DNA of 64,000 nt from positions 262,158 through 326,157 of the forward strand of contig NMRA01000417.1 in assembly GCA_002633005.1 (NCBI GenBank), read 5' to 3'. Each line of letters opens with the position of its first letter. Position 1 is the stretch's first letter. The notes beneath the pieces were generated by a model. It saw nothing but the letters and a program-made list of their open reading frames with translations, was not told the DNA's origin and ran no database searches. The stretch is from Phoronis australis (Eukaryota; Phoronida; Phoronidae). The translations under genes were made by a program, and so were the position numbers. This document shows positions 26,449-38,800 of the stretch, in pieces.

Positions 26449-29400
26449 TATTTTTTTATTTAATGTTTATTAAGAAATCTTCAGAATACAATGAATATAC
26501 ATAACCCAGAAAGCGCCAAGAGGCATTATATCTGGGTTAAAAAATACAAAGAAGCCTATATACAACTATTATACACCAATACATAAATTAAAAAAATGAT
26601 GTTAAGATTACAATGATATATGATTACGAATGTAAATAATTCATTTTCATACACAAGTATACAATTATATCGACTCACACAAAGAGATTTTAAATTAATG
26701 TTATAAAGAAATTCTTATACTATTTCAAATAAAACCTTATTTTCATTTGGGTTGAGTTCTTGCCATCCATATAGAAAAAAATTAATTTTGTTGTACAATT
26801 GCGGAATTTCAGAATATTTCTTGTAGACATTGGGGTATTGTTCGAGTGTCTGGAAAAGCTGTACCCTCTGCTCCTTGCATACCTCACAAGCAAAGAAAAC
26901 ATGAGGATATGTCTGGGTGTCTCCAAGGGAACACAGAGGCGAAATATTATTAAAATTATGTCTAAATTTCTCGTTGTTTAGGAATAGACTGCATCTTGAT
27001 CTGTATAGGGTTATTTCATGGTTGCGAGGAAGTTGAAATGATGTCAATGGGAATGGCAAGTCTTGAGAGTGACGATTGAAGTGCTTTCTTTTATTTTGGG
27101 TGGTAAGGAATTCCAGTTGTAAATACAAGTTAATATCGTTGATCTCCTGAAGGCTTGGCTGATGGAAGATGGAATAGTGTGCATATTACTTTGTCGCAGT
27201 CCTGGTCTCGTGTTTGGTCTTTGGTATGAGTCAAAGAGGATTTTGTTAGAGCAATTGTTTATGTTGGTTAAGACTTTGAATGTATACATGGACATGTGAA
27301 GTTTACGACGGGTTGCTAGTTTGCTCCAGTTGAGACTATTTAGATCCTTGTTTGTGTTGGACCCTTTGTATGCCCCTGTTATGACTAAAGCTGCTTGGTA
27401 TTGTAGTCTTTCTAATTGAAGAAGTATGCCAGCGTTTGCCGATTGGTAGATTATGTCACAGTAATCTAGATGTGGAAGTGCAAAAGACTTGAACAGAGTT
27501 TCAAGATGCATGGAGTTGAGATGACGAGAGATAATTCTAATTGGATTAATTAACTTTTGTACTTTGTGAACGAGTTCGCGACAGTGAGGAGTAAATGTAA
27601 GCTTATGGTCTAGTAGCAAGCCAAGATGTTTGTGCGTGAACTTAATGGGAATAACTTCCCCACTGAGTGATAATTCCAGCGTTGGATTTGTTTGGAAATG
27701 AGTATTATTAGACTTAGAAAATATAAGATCAACACTTTTTTCAGGTTTAAATTTCATCTTCCATTTGTAAGACCAGTCATAGAGTTTGTTAAGGTCAGTT
27801 TGCAATTGTAAGGAGTCATGTGGATGCTCTTTTGAAAATGGGTGGAAAATTGCAGTGTCATCAGCATATAAGAATATTTTAGAGTTTATGGTGTCTGGAA
27901 GATCATTGATGTACAGTAAAAAGAGTAAGGGGCCTAGTACGCTACCCTGTGGTACTCCAGCATTTACGAAACCTGGCGTTGATGAAGGTGATAAGACACC
28001 TTCAATATTCGGACTTTGTAAGTTCGATATTCCAGATATGATTTTAAAAGTAAGAGGAGAGTGCCTGAGAAACCGTAAGATTGTAATTTATTTAGAAGCA
28101 GGTAATGGGGAATGACATCAAAAGCTGACGCAATGTTTAAAAATACGGATCTCACGTTGTACCCTTGCTCAAACTGGAGGTGGATGTCGTGTACAATTTC
28201 TGTAAGTTGGGACACAGTGCTGTTACCAGGCATGAATCCAAATTGGCGACGATGTATGAGGTTTCGTGAGGAGAGATGGTCAAACATGTGCTGAGAAATG
28301 ATTTTTTCTAAAATTTTGGATAAAGTGTTAAGTAGAGTTATGGGACGAGAGTTGACAATGTCTGTTTTGGAGTTCTTTTTTGTGTATTGGTATCATAACG
28401 CAAAGCTTCCAGTTCGAAGGAAATTTTCCAGATTGTAGTATTTTGTTATATAATGTTGCCAGAGGAACTGTAAGCTCTCTTGCGATTATCTTGATCATTA
28501 TATTGGTTATGAGATTGGTACCGTCGTTTTTGTTTTCGTCAATGTTTTTCAGTAGTTTTCTGACTTCAGATGGTTGGGCTTGTATGTCAGAGAGGTGCTC
28601 TAATGTTCTGTTTGGGAATTCGGAGAAGTTTGTTGTTGGTGCAGTGTGACTCTTGGCGGTGAAGTAGTCTAGAAATAACTTACTTTTATCAGCTTTGGAT
28701 GACGCCTGAGAGTTAGATTCCTTTGAGTGGATGATGGGGTATGATGATTGCTTTACCTGTCCTCGAATTTTGTTTACTATATCCCAATATTCCTTAGAAT
28801 TTTGGAGACATTTTTGATATTAGAGATAATTTTCATCTTATAGTCTTGTTTTGTCTGTTTAATTAATTCGTCCACACTCTTGCACTGTTCTTTGTAGCAC
28901 TTGAACGTGCACGGGTTATTTGATTTTCTGAACGATCTGTACAGTTTATTTCTTTTACTTATTTCAGACTTAATGTTATTGTTAAAGCACTGTTTGTTTT
29001 TGCTTTTTATTGTTTTCATGGTTGATGGGGTATTATTATCTAGTATGTTGTAAAGTGACTATGTGAATATTGAGACTGTGTCATTTATGTCACTTTTGTT
29101 AAGTATTTCAGTCCAGTTAAATGTGGTTATGTCAGAGCGCAGTTTGTCCATGTTAATGAGGTTGTAATTCAAGATCTTTTTCATAATGTCTGGTTCTTTA
29201 GGTGCGCAGTTGAGTGAGAATGTTGTTTCCATAACGTGGTGTTACCAATGGGAGGCCTTACAGAAGTGGATTCAATTAATCCGAGATTGTTTGTAATACA
29301 TAAATCAAGACAAGAATGTGAATACCCCGTTAAACGTATCGGCTCGTTTATTAGTTGTATACAGTCATTTGAGAAGAGAATATCGAATAATTCGAGACCG

Positions 29401-29826
29401 GCTTGGTTGTCATTGTCTTCTGAGTACCAAGTACTATTTCTTGCGTTGAAATCCCCGTTGATAACAATTGTTTTATTAGTTTGTGATAGTTCTTGCAATT
29501 GTTCTGAAAAGGTCTTGAAATATGCTTTCTTTTCATGGGACGTCTAGGAAGGTGAGCGATAGAAAAAACATAATATACCTTCTTGTGGTTGACATAAAGT
29601 TCAATCCAACAGTTATTCATTGATTGTATAATTTTATCATCAATTGTTTTGTAATTTACGGAGTTGTGGACACACAATTTCAACCCCCTCCCTGCGTTAG
29701 TGTTGTATGCAAGGTTGTATTCTGGAATAATAAGTGCACTGAGGTTGTCTTCAGACAATGTTCCAGATTCACATATGGCTATGACCATGTAATTGCTTGA
29801 GAAATTAATCAATCCAATTAGAATTG
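26449..29826 (-). mobile_element. Non-LTR retrotransposon (Jockey/CR1-like), nearly full EN-RT, degenerate
   Basis: On the minus strand an AP endonuclease-like part (29812-29181) contains AICESGTLSEDN, NTNAGRG, NGDFNARN and HSCLDLCITN. A reverse transcriptase part (about 28290-27044) follows, with RRQFGFMPGNSTVSQL, an FLNIASAFDVIPHYLL region and the YADD motif near 27865. The end encodes a C-rich tail with FFACEVCKEQRVQLFQ. Frameshifts break it into several frames. The 3' end, with a NGGTTATGTATATTCATTG segment and an A-rich run, is at about 26449. Confidence 0.85.
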
Positions 29827-29829
29827 TCT

Positions 29830-30630
29830 TTCGTCATCTCATCTTCCCTCAGCCAAGCCTTCAGGAAATCTAACCATATTAACCTGTATTGACAACTGGA
29901 ATTCCTTACCATCCCAAATAAAAGAAAGCACTTCAATTGTCACTCTAAAAAATAACTTTAAAATGCATATTACTACTCAAGAGTTGCCAGTCCCATTGAC
30001 ATTGTTCCAACTTCCTCGCAACCACGATATATTCCTTTACAGATCAAGATGCGGTCTATTCCTAAACAACGAGAAATTTAGACATAATTTTAATAATATT
30101 TCGCCTCTGTGTTGCTGTGGAGACGCACAGACAAATGCCCATGTTTTCTTTGCTTGTGAGGTATGCAAGGAGCAGAGGGTACAGCTTTTCCAGACACTCG
30201 AACAATACCCCAATATTTATAAAAAATATTCTGAAATTCCGCAATTGTACAACAAAATTAATTTTTTTTCTATATAGAAGTCAAGAACTCAACCCAAATG
30301 AAAATAAGGTTTTATTCGAAATAGTATCAAAATTTCTTTATAATATTAAATCTCTTTGGGTGAGTGGATAGAACTGTATAAATGTGTATGAAAATGATTT
30401 ATTTACTTTCGTAATCATATGTCAATGTAATCTTAACAACAGTTTTTTTTAATTTATGTATTTGTGTAAAATAACTGTATACAGATTTCTTTTTTATGTA
30501 TTTGTGTAAAATAATTGTATATAGATTTCTTTGTACTTTTTTAACCCCAATATAATGCCTCTTGGCGCTTTCTGGGTTATGTATATTCATTGTATCGAAG
30601 ATTTCGTAATAAACATTATAAAAAAAAAAC
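29830..30630 (+). mobile_element. 5'-truncated copy of the same LINE, opposite strand
   Basis: From about 29838 it matches the reverse complement of 27170-26449, from CATCTTCC..TCAGCCAAGCC through the C-rich tail to the 3' end, finishing in AATAAACATTAT and a run of A. The 3'UTR contains a duplicated ATGTATTTGTGTAAAATAA block. 5' truncation with a 3' poly(A) is usual for LINE copies. Confidence 0.85.
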
Positions 30631-30699
30631 GTCCAGGGACCATTCTTCAAAGACTAGGAGCATTTCTAGTGGTAGGTTGATTGAGGAAAGCAGAGGTCG

Positions 30700-31605
30700 A
30701 TGTTTCTGCTGAAGTGCCTTGATGAGGTGGTTAGGGCTCTGCCTCTTGATGCTGTTTTTGGTCGAGGAACTGATTCAATCCCAGGACGACAACCAGGGGA
30801 ATCACAAATTACTGAGAGAAGTCACAAGGGATTTACAAGTCATCAAGTCTCCTGTGCAAAGAATGTCGAAAATCCTTCAAAGATGTGGGTATCACGCAGA
30901 GATCAAAATGTTAAAAGGAAAAGAAAATCTCGATGCCGCTACTTGCATGACCGCTATTAAGCCACTGATGTTGAAAAGAGTCATTTTCCCTGGCGAAAAA
31001 GACTTTACCCTAGAAATCACTAAAAATCGTGTTTATGGAAACAAATACTAGAAATTCAGCCTTTTCGACTCTATCATGAGACTTCCAGATTTTCCAAACA
31101 AAAGTATTTTGGTTTCCGCTGGAGTATCTTGGGCAGGAAAAACAAATATTATTCCATTTATTGACACTGATAGAGCCAAAATTAATAGTCAACGTTACAT
31201 GCAGTTACTGAGCGAAATTCTTCTTCCGGATTGCAGGCGACTTTATCCTGGAAATAATTACATGTACGTGTTTCAGCAAGATGGGGTCCATCTCACACGA
31301 GCAAGAAAACCCAGCCTCACCTGGAGGAGGCCACACTAAAATTCATCAAAAAGGATGAGTATCCTCCGCTCAGTCCTGACTGCAATTCAATGGACTATGC
31401 CATATGGGACTCTCTGAAATGTGAACATAATTTCCACCCGGGTGAAAGTAATTTCCACCTAGGTTGAAATAATTTCCACCTAGTTGAAAAAGAAGAAATG
31501 AAATAATAATTTAATTAAAGTAATGATGATGCTTTTAAGCCACAGCACTCCGTTGCTGAGAAATTACTTGTCAAAACGCAGCTCACTTTTTGGGACACCT
31601 GATAT
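30700..31605 (+). pseudogene. Tc1/mariner-superfamily transposase remnant
   Basis: Successive frames carry REVTRDLQVIKSPVQRMSKI (helix-turn-helix-like), VIFPGEKDFTLEITKNRVYG, VSAGVSWAGKTN, DTDRAKINSQRYMQLLSE, YVFQQDG and then, after a frameshift, YPPLSPDCNSMDYAIWDSL. These are the DDE-domain blocks of the superfamily. Where relatives have an acidic DE pair this copy has GE. Stops and frameshifts make it inactive. A TIR-like TGGGACACCTGATATA is at about 31590; no matching left end is visible. Confidence 0.78.
31431..31497 (+). repeat. Short tandem repeat, three 22-24-bp units
   Basis: Three successive copies of AATTTCCACCTAGGTTGAAA-like units follow the mariner coding remnant. Confidence 0.7.
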
Positions 31606-31914
31606 AGACTGCCTCTTAACTACATCTGTGTATATGTTTGCGTATGCTCGTGTATGAGTGTGCCTGTGCTTGTGTATGAGTGTGCGTGCGTGTAAATGTG
31701 CAAGAATGGGTAGTATTTCTGTATAATGGTACAAAATATTTGTATATGGTTATTCACGCAGGACATAGTTTTAGGAGAAGCAGCTTCAGTCATTGCAAAG
31801 TGAGTACAGTTTTAGGAATGTGAAAACATAAACAATGAGTTGCTCTGACTGATTTGTAAAATAGAATCTAAGTGCAGGATTGTACCTACGAGACAAAAGG
31901 CCACTAAAACTGAG

Positions 31915-32041
31915 GGCGCGAATGCACAATTCGTAGCTTTGGACGTGGTACTCCGTTTTTAGTCCCCCGTTTTTTGTTAGTGAAAGGTCCACATTGTCAA
32001 AAATTCGAGCTCACTTATGTTTTAGGCTGGGTGCGTGCATG
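31915..32041. mobile_element. MITE family B, copy 1 (partial)
   Basis: Matches the last half of the other copies: GCACAATTCGTAGCTTTGG, TGGTACTCCGTTTT, AAAGGTCCACATTGTC and the end GGCTGGGTGCGTGCATG. The left end is missing. Confidence 0.7.
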
Positions 32042-32686
32042 TTATTAGCGAAATTTAACCATAAAGTTTCTAAGAGATCTCCTGAACGAGACACTTTTAT
32101 TGGTATATTGTTTCGGCTGTGATGGTAGAAACAGTTCTATAATGCAAATTCAAAATAGTAAAACTTTTAGGTGAAAGTGAGAAATAATTTGACACAAACA
32201 GTTTTCTCCATCTTCAGTGTCAAAACATATGTATTTCGTGTTGCTGTTTCCAAATCCATGTTCTATTGTTCTCAAATATAATTAGCTACATCAACATAAT
32301 ACTATCGTCTTCAGATTTTAGTGTTTTGCTTGTAGGATTTCGTAAATGTGGTGTCCTTGAGAATAATTTCACTTCCAGGTGTGGAGATGGTTTCAAGTGT
32401 CGATTTGTCGAGTGGATATCAAAACTCTGATTATGCGGCCGACATGTCGAGGAAATAGAAAAATCAGATTTTTTGACAATTGAGCCAAGCAAACAGCAAA
32501 AATCGGCTTATTTAGAAAACTTGTTGGGCAAATCACGCCACACCGATGACATTAGACTGGAGGTGAATAGAAATGGTTGCACTTTTGACCTGATGACGAC
32601 CCCGATCGTCATATCCATGGAAAAGCGAAAGCGTAGTGAACACAATACCAAGCCGGGCAAATGATCTACCGAGAGCCAAGGTCACG

Positions 32687-32841
32687 ATGACATCGCATCC
32701 GTATTCAGCCAAGAAGTATGCCGAAACTTTCCGCCAACCTAAGTTGGATCAAGAATTTACGAAGGGTCGTCTACAAGGAAAGGTAGCAATAGTGACGGGT
32801 GGTAACTACGGAATTGGCCGAGCCATCGTGGAAAGATTCAG
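32687..32841 (+). CDS. SDR exon 1
   Basis: MTSHPYSAKKYAETF through KVAIVTGGNYGIGRAIVE, ending TTCAG|GTATGC in phase 2. Contains the glycine-rich cofactor loop. Confidence 0.88.
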
Positions 32842-35800
32842 GTATGCATATTACTAGCATGCACAAAAAGGTGAATGCCAGCGAGGTGGATTCTCGGCGC
32901 ACAAATAAACTAATAGACATTGTCTTACATCTCCTGATAGCTGAGTGAAATGTCTCATTGAGGTTCTCAGTGCTTCCATGTACCAGTGACAAACATGTAG
33001 GCATATATCTTACCAGAGTGGTTTATCATAAAAAGAACACCCCTTACAAAGCAAAAACTGGTGAAAATGGAGGATATTCTGTAAACGGAATCCTTTTGTA
33101 TGTTTAAATTTATTCTACTCAGGGTTTTGAGTCGCGCTTTCGGGAAGTTAGAAATCGGGAGTGTCGGGAACAACTGCGGGCTTAGGTGTCCGGATGCTTG
33201 CACATTGAACAACTCCTTAACAATGCATTGATAAGGCGACGAACTTAATATCTGCTATGTGTTTACGCTCTAGTTACGCTGACCCCTAGCCCAGACAGCA
33301 TGAGATATAAATGTTGTTTTTGAATTGCTCTTGCCAATGCTGTATGCGTCCGGGTCACCGTGACAAATAACGAGTATAGACGTTGTTTAGTTCATATTGC
33401 CAACGAGTGCCTGACGAAGACGGATTTTTGAGAAACAGAACGAGTTTACCTAGGGGATTGTTCTGAAACCTCCTAGACCCCCACACTCCTCGACCCACGA
33501 CTCTCGACCCACGACCCACAACCCTCTCGACCCAGTCTGTACACAAGCTCGAATCGATCTGAACATAGAACAAGAGCCGACTTGTAGGACCAATGACTTG
33601 GGCTGTGAGCTCGGCTGGTTTTTCCCTGTTTTTGTAGATAAGGCAGTCTATTCGGCAAGTTTAAAAGCCAAAAACAGAAAAAAACAACAACGCGACCAAA
33701 TCAAATCAAAGACCTACACGTACCAACCTTACAAATGTCGTTCCCGGCAGACTCGTCAGGTCTTCAGTGAATTGCAGAGTGCGAGGAACCGACAACACTG
33801 TAATTTCACCAGTAAATACAGTTTGAAAAAACAAACTCTTAGCTAAAAAGATTTTGAACATCGTTATATCAGTGGCGGATCTACGGGAGGGGGTTCAGGG
33901 GGTTTAAACCCCCCCCTCGGGCCAGGACCCAAAATTAAAAAAAAAGTCTCCAGCAAAACAAAAACGGCAACGCCAGCGTGTGTAAATCCCAAGTAAACCA
34001 ACTTGGAAAAAATGAGGGGGGGAGTTCAGTCTGAAAATATGTTTTTTTTTTGCATTGTGAATTGCTGTTATGAAAATCATCGCATTTCCAGTCTTCATGG
34101 CTCATCTGCAAAACCCCGGAGATCAAATGTGCGCGCGCTTCCGTCGACACTTCTGAAGTAGACTAGTAAACCATTTTAGATGGATCCACCGCTGAAAGAG
34201 CAGCTCTATAGTTGATTTCTTTAGGTAACTAGTTTCTTTACTCTAAGATATGTTTTGATTTGATTAGGGGAAATACTGTGGTGCCGCAACCCTGATATTC
34301 AGGCGAATTGACGTGCAACGTGTTTACCTCATCTGTCATGCCGTGTCATCCTGTTACACCCCACACGTTTGTAACTGGTGTACAATAAAGTTGTCTTGAG
34401 CAATATCATGCAGTGTACATGTACATGTAATATTTTTGAAAACAATTCTTTTTCCGAAGAATTCTATTGTGGCAGGCGCCGTGGTCTGGTCGCGAGTCCG
34501 TTTGAAGATACACTCTAACAAGTTATGTCTATACAAGGAATGACCAAGGGGGCACTCACATTGACAAAGTGACCGCATTCGCGAACAATGTTCAGTACCA
34601 GAAATTTGCTGGGAGGCTGCATTTTCACAACAAAGTCTTGTGGGACTCGTGTGATGTTCAATAGGCCTCCTAAGGAGTCCGAAGTGCCGTCATCAACACC
34701 TACCGTCTTTCTACCTGCAATAAGCACCACTGCCATTTTCTATACTGGGAATTTCCGCAGAAAGGCTCACCCGACGAAACGCCCATGCCCATGGACATTT
34801 ATTTGATGTTAGTTCTTCGGGTTTCAAGCGTTCAGACATTGGGACGTTTATTTCGAAAATTGCAAGAGATGCAAATGGGTCCTGGGATACATCGTCAAGG
34901 TTTGAAGTAGTCCGTGATGAACGGATCAAATTTAGTTGCGCATGCTGTAAGTCTTTTGAATGGACTTGGTAACCTCAGGGGGCTTAGTGCCAACTGAGCT
35001 GCGAAACGAGATGCTGACATTGTAGAGGCGTACAAGCTCATTGACAGAGCAGTTGACGAAGTGCAAGTGTTGGGAACAAACATCAAATATGTCTGGGTAG
35101 AATGGTTCCAAGACGAGCAAACCATTGGATCTGATATACAGATTCCTCGGCAGCCTAGACAACAGAAAGATAGGACCAACGTTCCTGGAGAAACACTCAC
35201 TGACAGGTAATAAGTTATATAATTCTACACAGTTTGTAATAATGTCGGTTTTTTATGCTTGTGTACAATGAAAACGAAATAGAAATTATTTTTGGACATG
35301 CCAAATTTACCCAGTACAGCACAGGGTCTACGAGCGCACAGAAACTTACTGATTCTGGTTTGTATTTCCACTTGAGTCTATCTGCTTCATATCCAAAATC
35401 TATTTCGCATAGTGCGTAGTTAAATCTGTACTCAATACTTGTTTCTTCCAGGGAGTACCGGGTACTACAGAACGGTGCGAAAACCCTTCCTAGACAACCT
35501 CTCGCAGATGTGTAAACTACACGTATGAGCAACCACTGGGGATTAAAAAGTGTCTAGATAGAAGTTTTCAATTCAAATTTTTTTGCAAAGTACTCTGTAG
35601 GTCTCGTGACGGTGCACACGATGTTTTGGTTTCGTGAAACTGTTTTCAGATGATTTGTTTCCTTATACATTTGACGTTTTTCAATTGTTGTCAACGTGAT
35701 TCAGCTTAATAAAGTGATATCTAATTATTTATTGTCGCTTTTAATAATAGGCTATGAGTTGAGAGCACCATCGTTCGTCAGTTTTTCTCGTAACGAGACA

Positions 35801-38800
35801 GAACACATGTTTATTTCCGGACTAACAGTACAGGTCTTCGTTCTTAAACAGCTTGAGGCTGTTGCGATCATCTGATATTCAAGATTTTACCCCCCGTCGG
35901 TGCTCCTTATGCTCTTAAATATTTGGTAGTTGTCTAAACCCCTGTATACACACCACACTTTTTCGTATGCTAAAAAGGTGTGTGTAAGTCGATGTTCCAA
36001 CAAAAATTTTTGTTGGTGGCGTGACTCATACCCAAATGTGTACAAATATGGTTTCACGAAACTTGTGTGCCAAGTTCATGTGACGAAATCGAGAAGGGTT
36101 AATTAATTATCTTAAGAAAAACTCCAGGGACATGTTAAGTGCCAGAAACGTACCAGGATGCATGGAAATTTCACTGTTTGGCTGCAAAAACAAAAAGTTG
36201 TCTTACACGGGAGGGGATTTATCCAACCTCCCTCCCGCTCGGCGCCACGCGCCTCGGATTCGACCTTTGCGGGAATCCTAAACCCCCCCTTACTGAAAAC
36301 GTAGATCCGCCACTGTATATGGAGTATATTGTAAACGAGTATACAACGTAAAGCAAATAATAAAAGTATGAAAGTATGTACATTCACCACGCGCGCACCC
36401 AGCCTAAAATATAGGGGGGTGCTCGAATTCTTCGCTATGCGGAATTTTTACTGAAAAAAATCAACGAGGACTAAGAAAAAAGGTTCAGGCCTGCCAATCG
36501 TGCATCCGCGCCGAATTCCTGTGGACTTTGTGGACTTTTGTCTCGTTAACTCGGACTTTTTGTTTCACTGAGGCGGACCTTTTTGCCCAATTCGCTAAAT
36601 TGGGGGGGCTTGTTGGGGGGTTCGTTCGATGGGTGCGCCCATGTTCACGTTAAGATAGTCTTCCCCTACGTTTATTAGAACTGGGCCATTGCTAGCCGCT
36701 AGTGGAACTATTTCCATAACAATGATAGCGCCTCACAATGTGCACAAGACCACCGGCGTTCACACTCCACTTTGTTTTTTACAGTAATCACCAGACTTCA
36801 GCCAGAGCAGACTCGCGTGTAGGTATGTCTTATGGGAAAGTCACCCAGCGGCGTAATAAGATTATGACATATGGAAAAGCGCACAGATACCTCTATTGCC
36901 ACAAGTGGTGGGTCGAGGGGGTCGTGGGTCCTGGATCGTGAGGGTTGTGGGTCGAGGGGTCGTGGTTCGAGGGGGTTGAGAGGTGTGGGGGTCGAGGGGG
37001 TTTCAGAACAATCCTTATAAGGACTATAGTATGGCTGATCAATAACTGTTGCTAAAATGCATTTCGCCCTCCTGGCGAAAACAAAAATCTGATTAGGGTC
37101 TACTCTCATAAGTTCGCTCATAAAGTCCTATCACGGTATAGAATGTTATGATACTAATTTTATGAGAGTTTACATCGAGTTTCGTTCTATGCTAACTTGA
37201 CAAGGCTCACACCAATATTTAACTTTTTGTTTGCATTAAAAATCTGGCTACTTCAATCGTAAGAACTAAAGCGGCTAGATATAGTAAAACTGTTACATTT
37301 TCCGAATCTACTGCCTGTGAACTACTAACTGAAATTCCACGTAGCACAAACTCGACAATCATGATCAGGTCTAGAAAAATCAAATACCAATACACCATCT
37401 TTCCCTTATAAAAGTACCCCGCAAAACAAGCTTCATTGAAGGGACGAACAGTAAGTGTACATGTACGAGACAAGGCGAAGTCGACCTCGATAACATAATA
37501 GTCGATCCCATTTGCAGACATGAAAAGCATCAACTGCAATGACGAAACACAGCAGATTAGAAGTCGATGACGATTTTGAGCGAGACTGAACTGGAAATTA
37601 TTATGCAGGTAGAGAGGAGAACTTGAAAAATCGGACAAGAATTCGATTTCCCACTTAGCGAACTTTCCGGTCAGCTTTGATGCCGTATGAACTTGACCCA
37701 CATGCACGAGAAATGATGCTGACAAATGTGAGCCACAACCAACTGAACCAAGTGGTCAATATTCACGAAATAGACACTTAATAAGCACTGGCCAAAGGCC
37801 ACAGTAAACCTGGGTCACTAGTATTCATTATTGCCATGATGGAATGAGCACGGTTGAAACACAGCCTACTAGTGTCGAAGCACTCGATTTGGGCTAGGTC
37901 GAGGGCTTGACATCACTCGCCCTAGAATGAAAGGCGTTTGTTCTTTATTTATAAAAATTGTAAATACATTTAAGGTTGCGAGTCTTTCATCGTAACACCG
38001 CTTTTGTGTTTGGTCGAAAAATGATTTTGATAAATGTGCCGAACAAAGTGTGGCTCCAGACTGAATCACGTGCCCCACACTGACATTCTCTACAAAACAT
38101 GCACCTTTCATGTCTGAAAAAGGCGTCTCTCTGCGTAATTTCCTCACAACTCCTTAATATCGCTCTGGTAACAAGTTTTTAATAAGCACAACCCTAGAAA
38201 TCACTTTGGCATTATGTCCAGGTTCTCATTCATTCCCTTGCATACCATGAACGTTGCTCCCAACTTGTTCGATTGTATAGCCCAACAACAAGTTGGGAAG
38301 TTTAACCCCGTAGCCAGTTAACTCCATTCTGGCGTTGATGGTTGGAGGGCCTGTGCTCTTTTGTTTGATAATTGCTCTAATCTCCGATCAGATCGTATCT
38401 AGCCTGACTGGGGTGGGCTGATAAAAAAGAAAGTTAAGTTTAAGCCAGATGTTATCGCACGTTCAGCACCCCTCACGTCTGGAAAAGTTACTGAACGACA
38501 GGACGCTGTAATGATTCACGAGTAAAAAGTCAACGGCAGAGACGGTTTTCAACCCGTTACATACAAGCCTAATAACAAAAAACATTCTTTTTAAATTTTA
38601 GGTTTGTTGCTCAGCAACAGGTANAGTATGAGTGTCAGATTTGAGTACGTTTGGAGTCTACTCGAAATCTGACATTAGATACGCTTTTTTGAGTACGACT
38701 CCAGTGAGCACGATTTTGAGTATGAAATCTCGAGTATGAGTATGAGTCTGAGTACGGAGATTGGAGACCGGGCCCGGATGTTATCGCACGTTCAGCACCC

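Noticed and set aside
27786-28649. Plus-strand ORFs across 27.8-28.6 kb
   Set aside because: Antisense to the LINE reverse transcriptase, which is on the minus strand.
26449-30630. Single twin-primed LINE insertion
   Set aside because: Both oppositely oriented pieces contain the element's 3' end, which twin priming does not produce.
37219-37725. 168-codon minus-strand ORF with hydrophobic stretches
   Set aside because: No recognisable domain, no matching splice context checked, and it lies inside an intron of the opposite-strand SDR gene among repeats. Hydrophobicity alone is not evidence.
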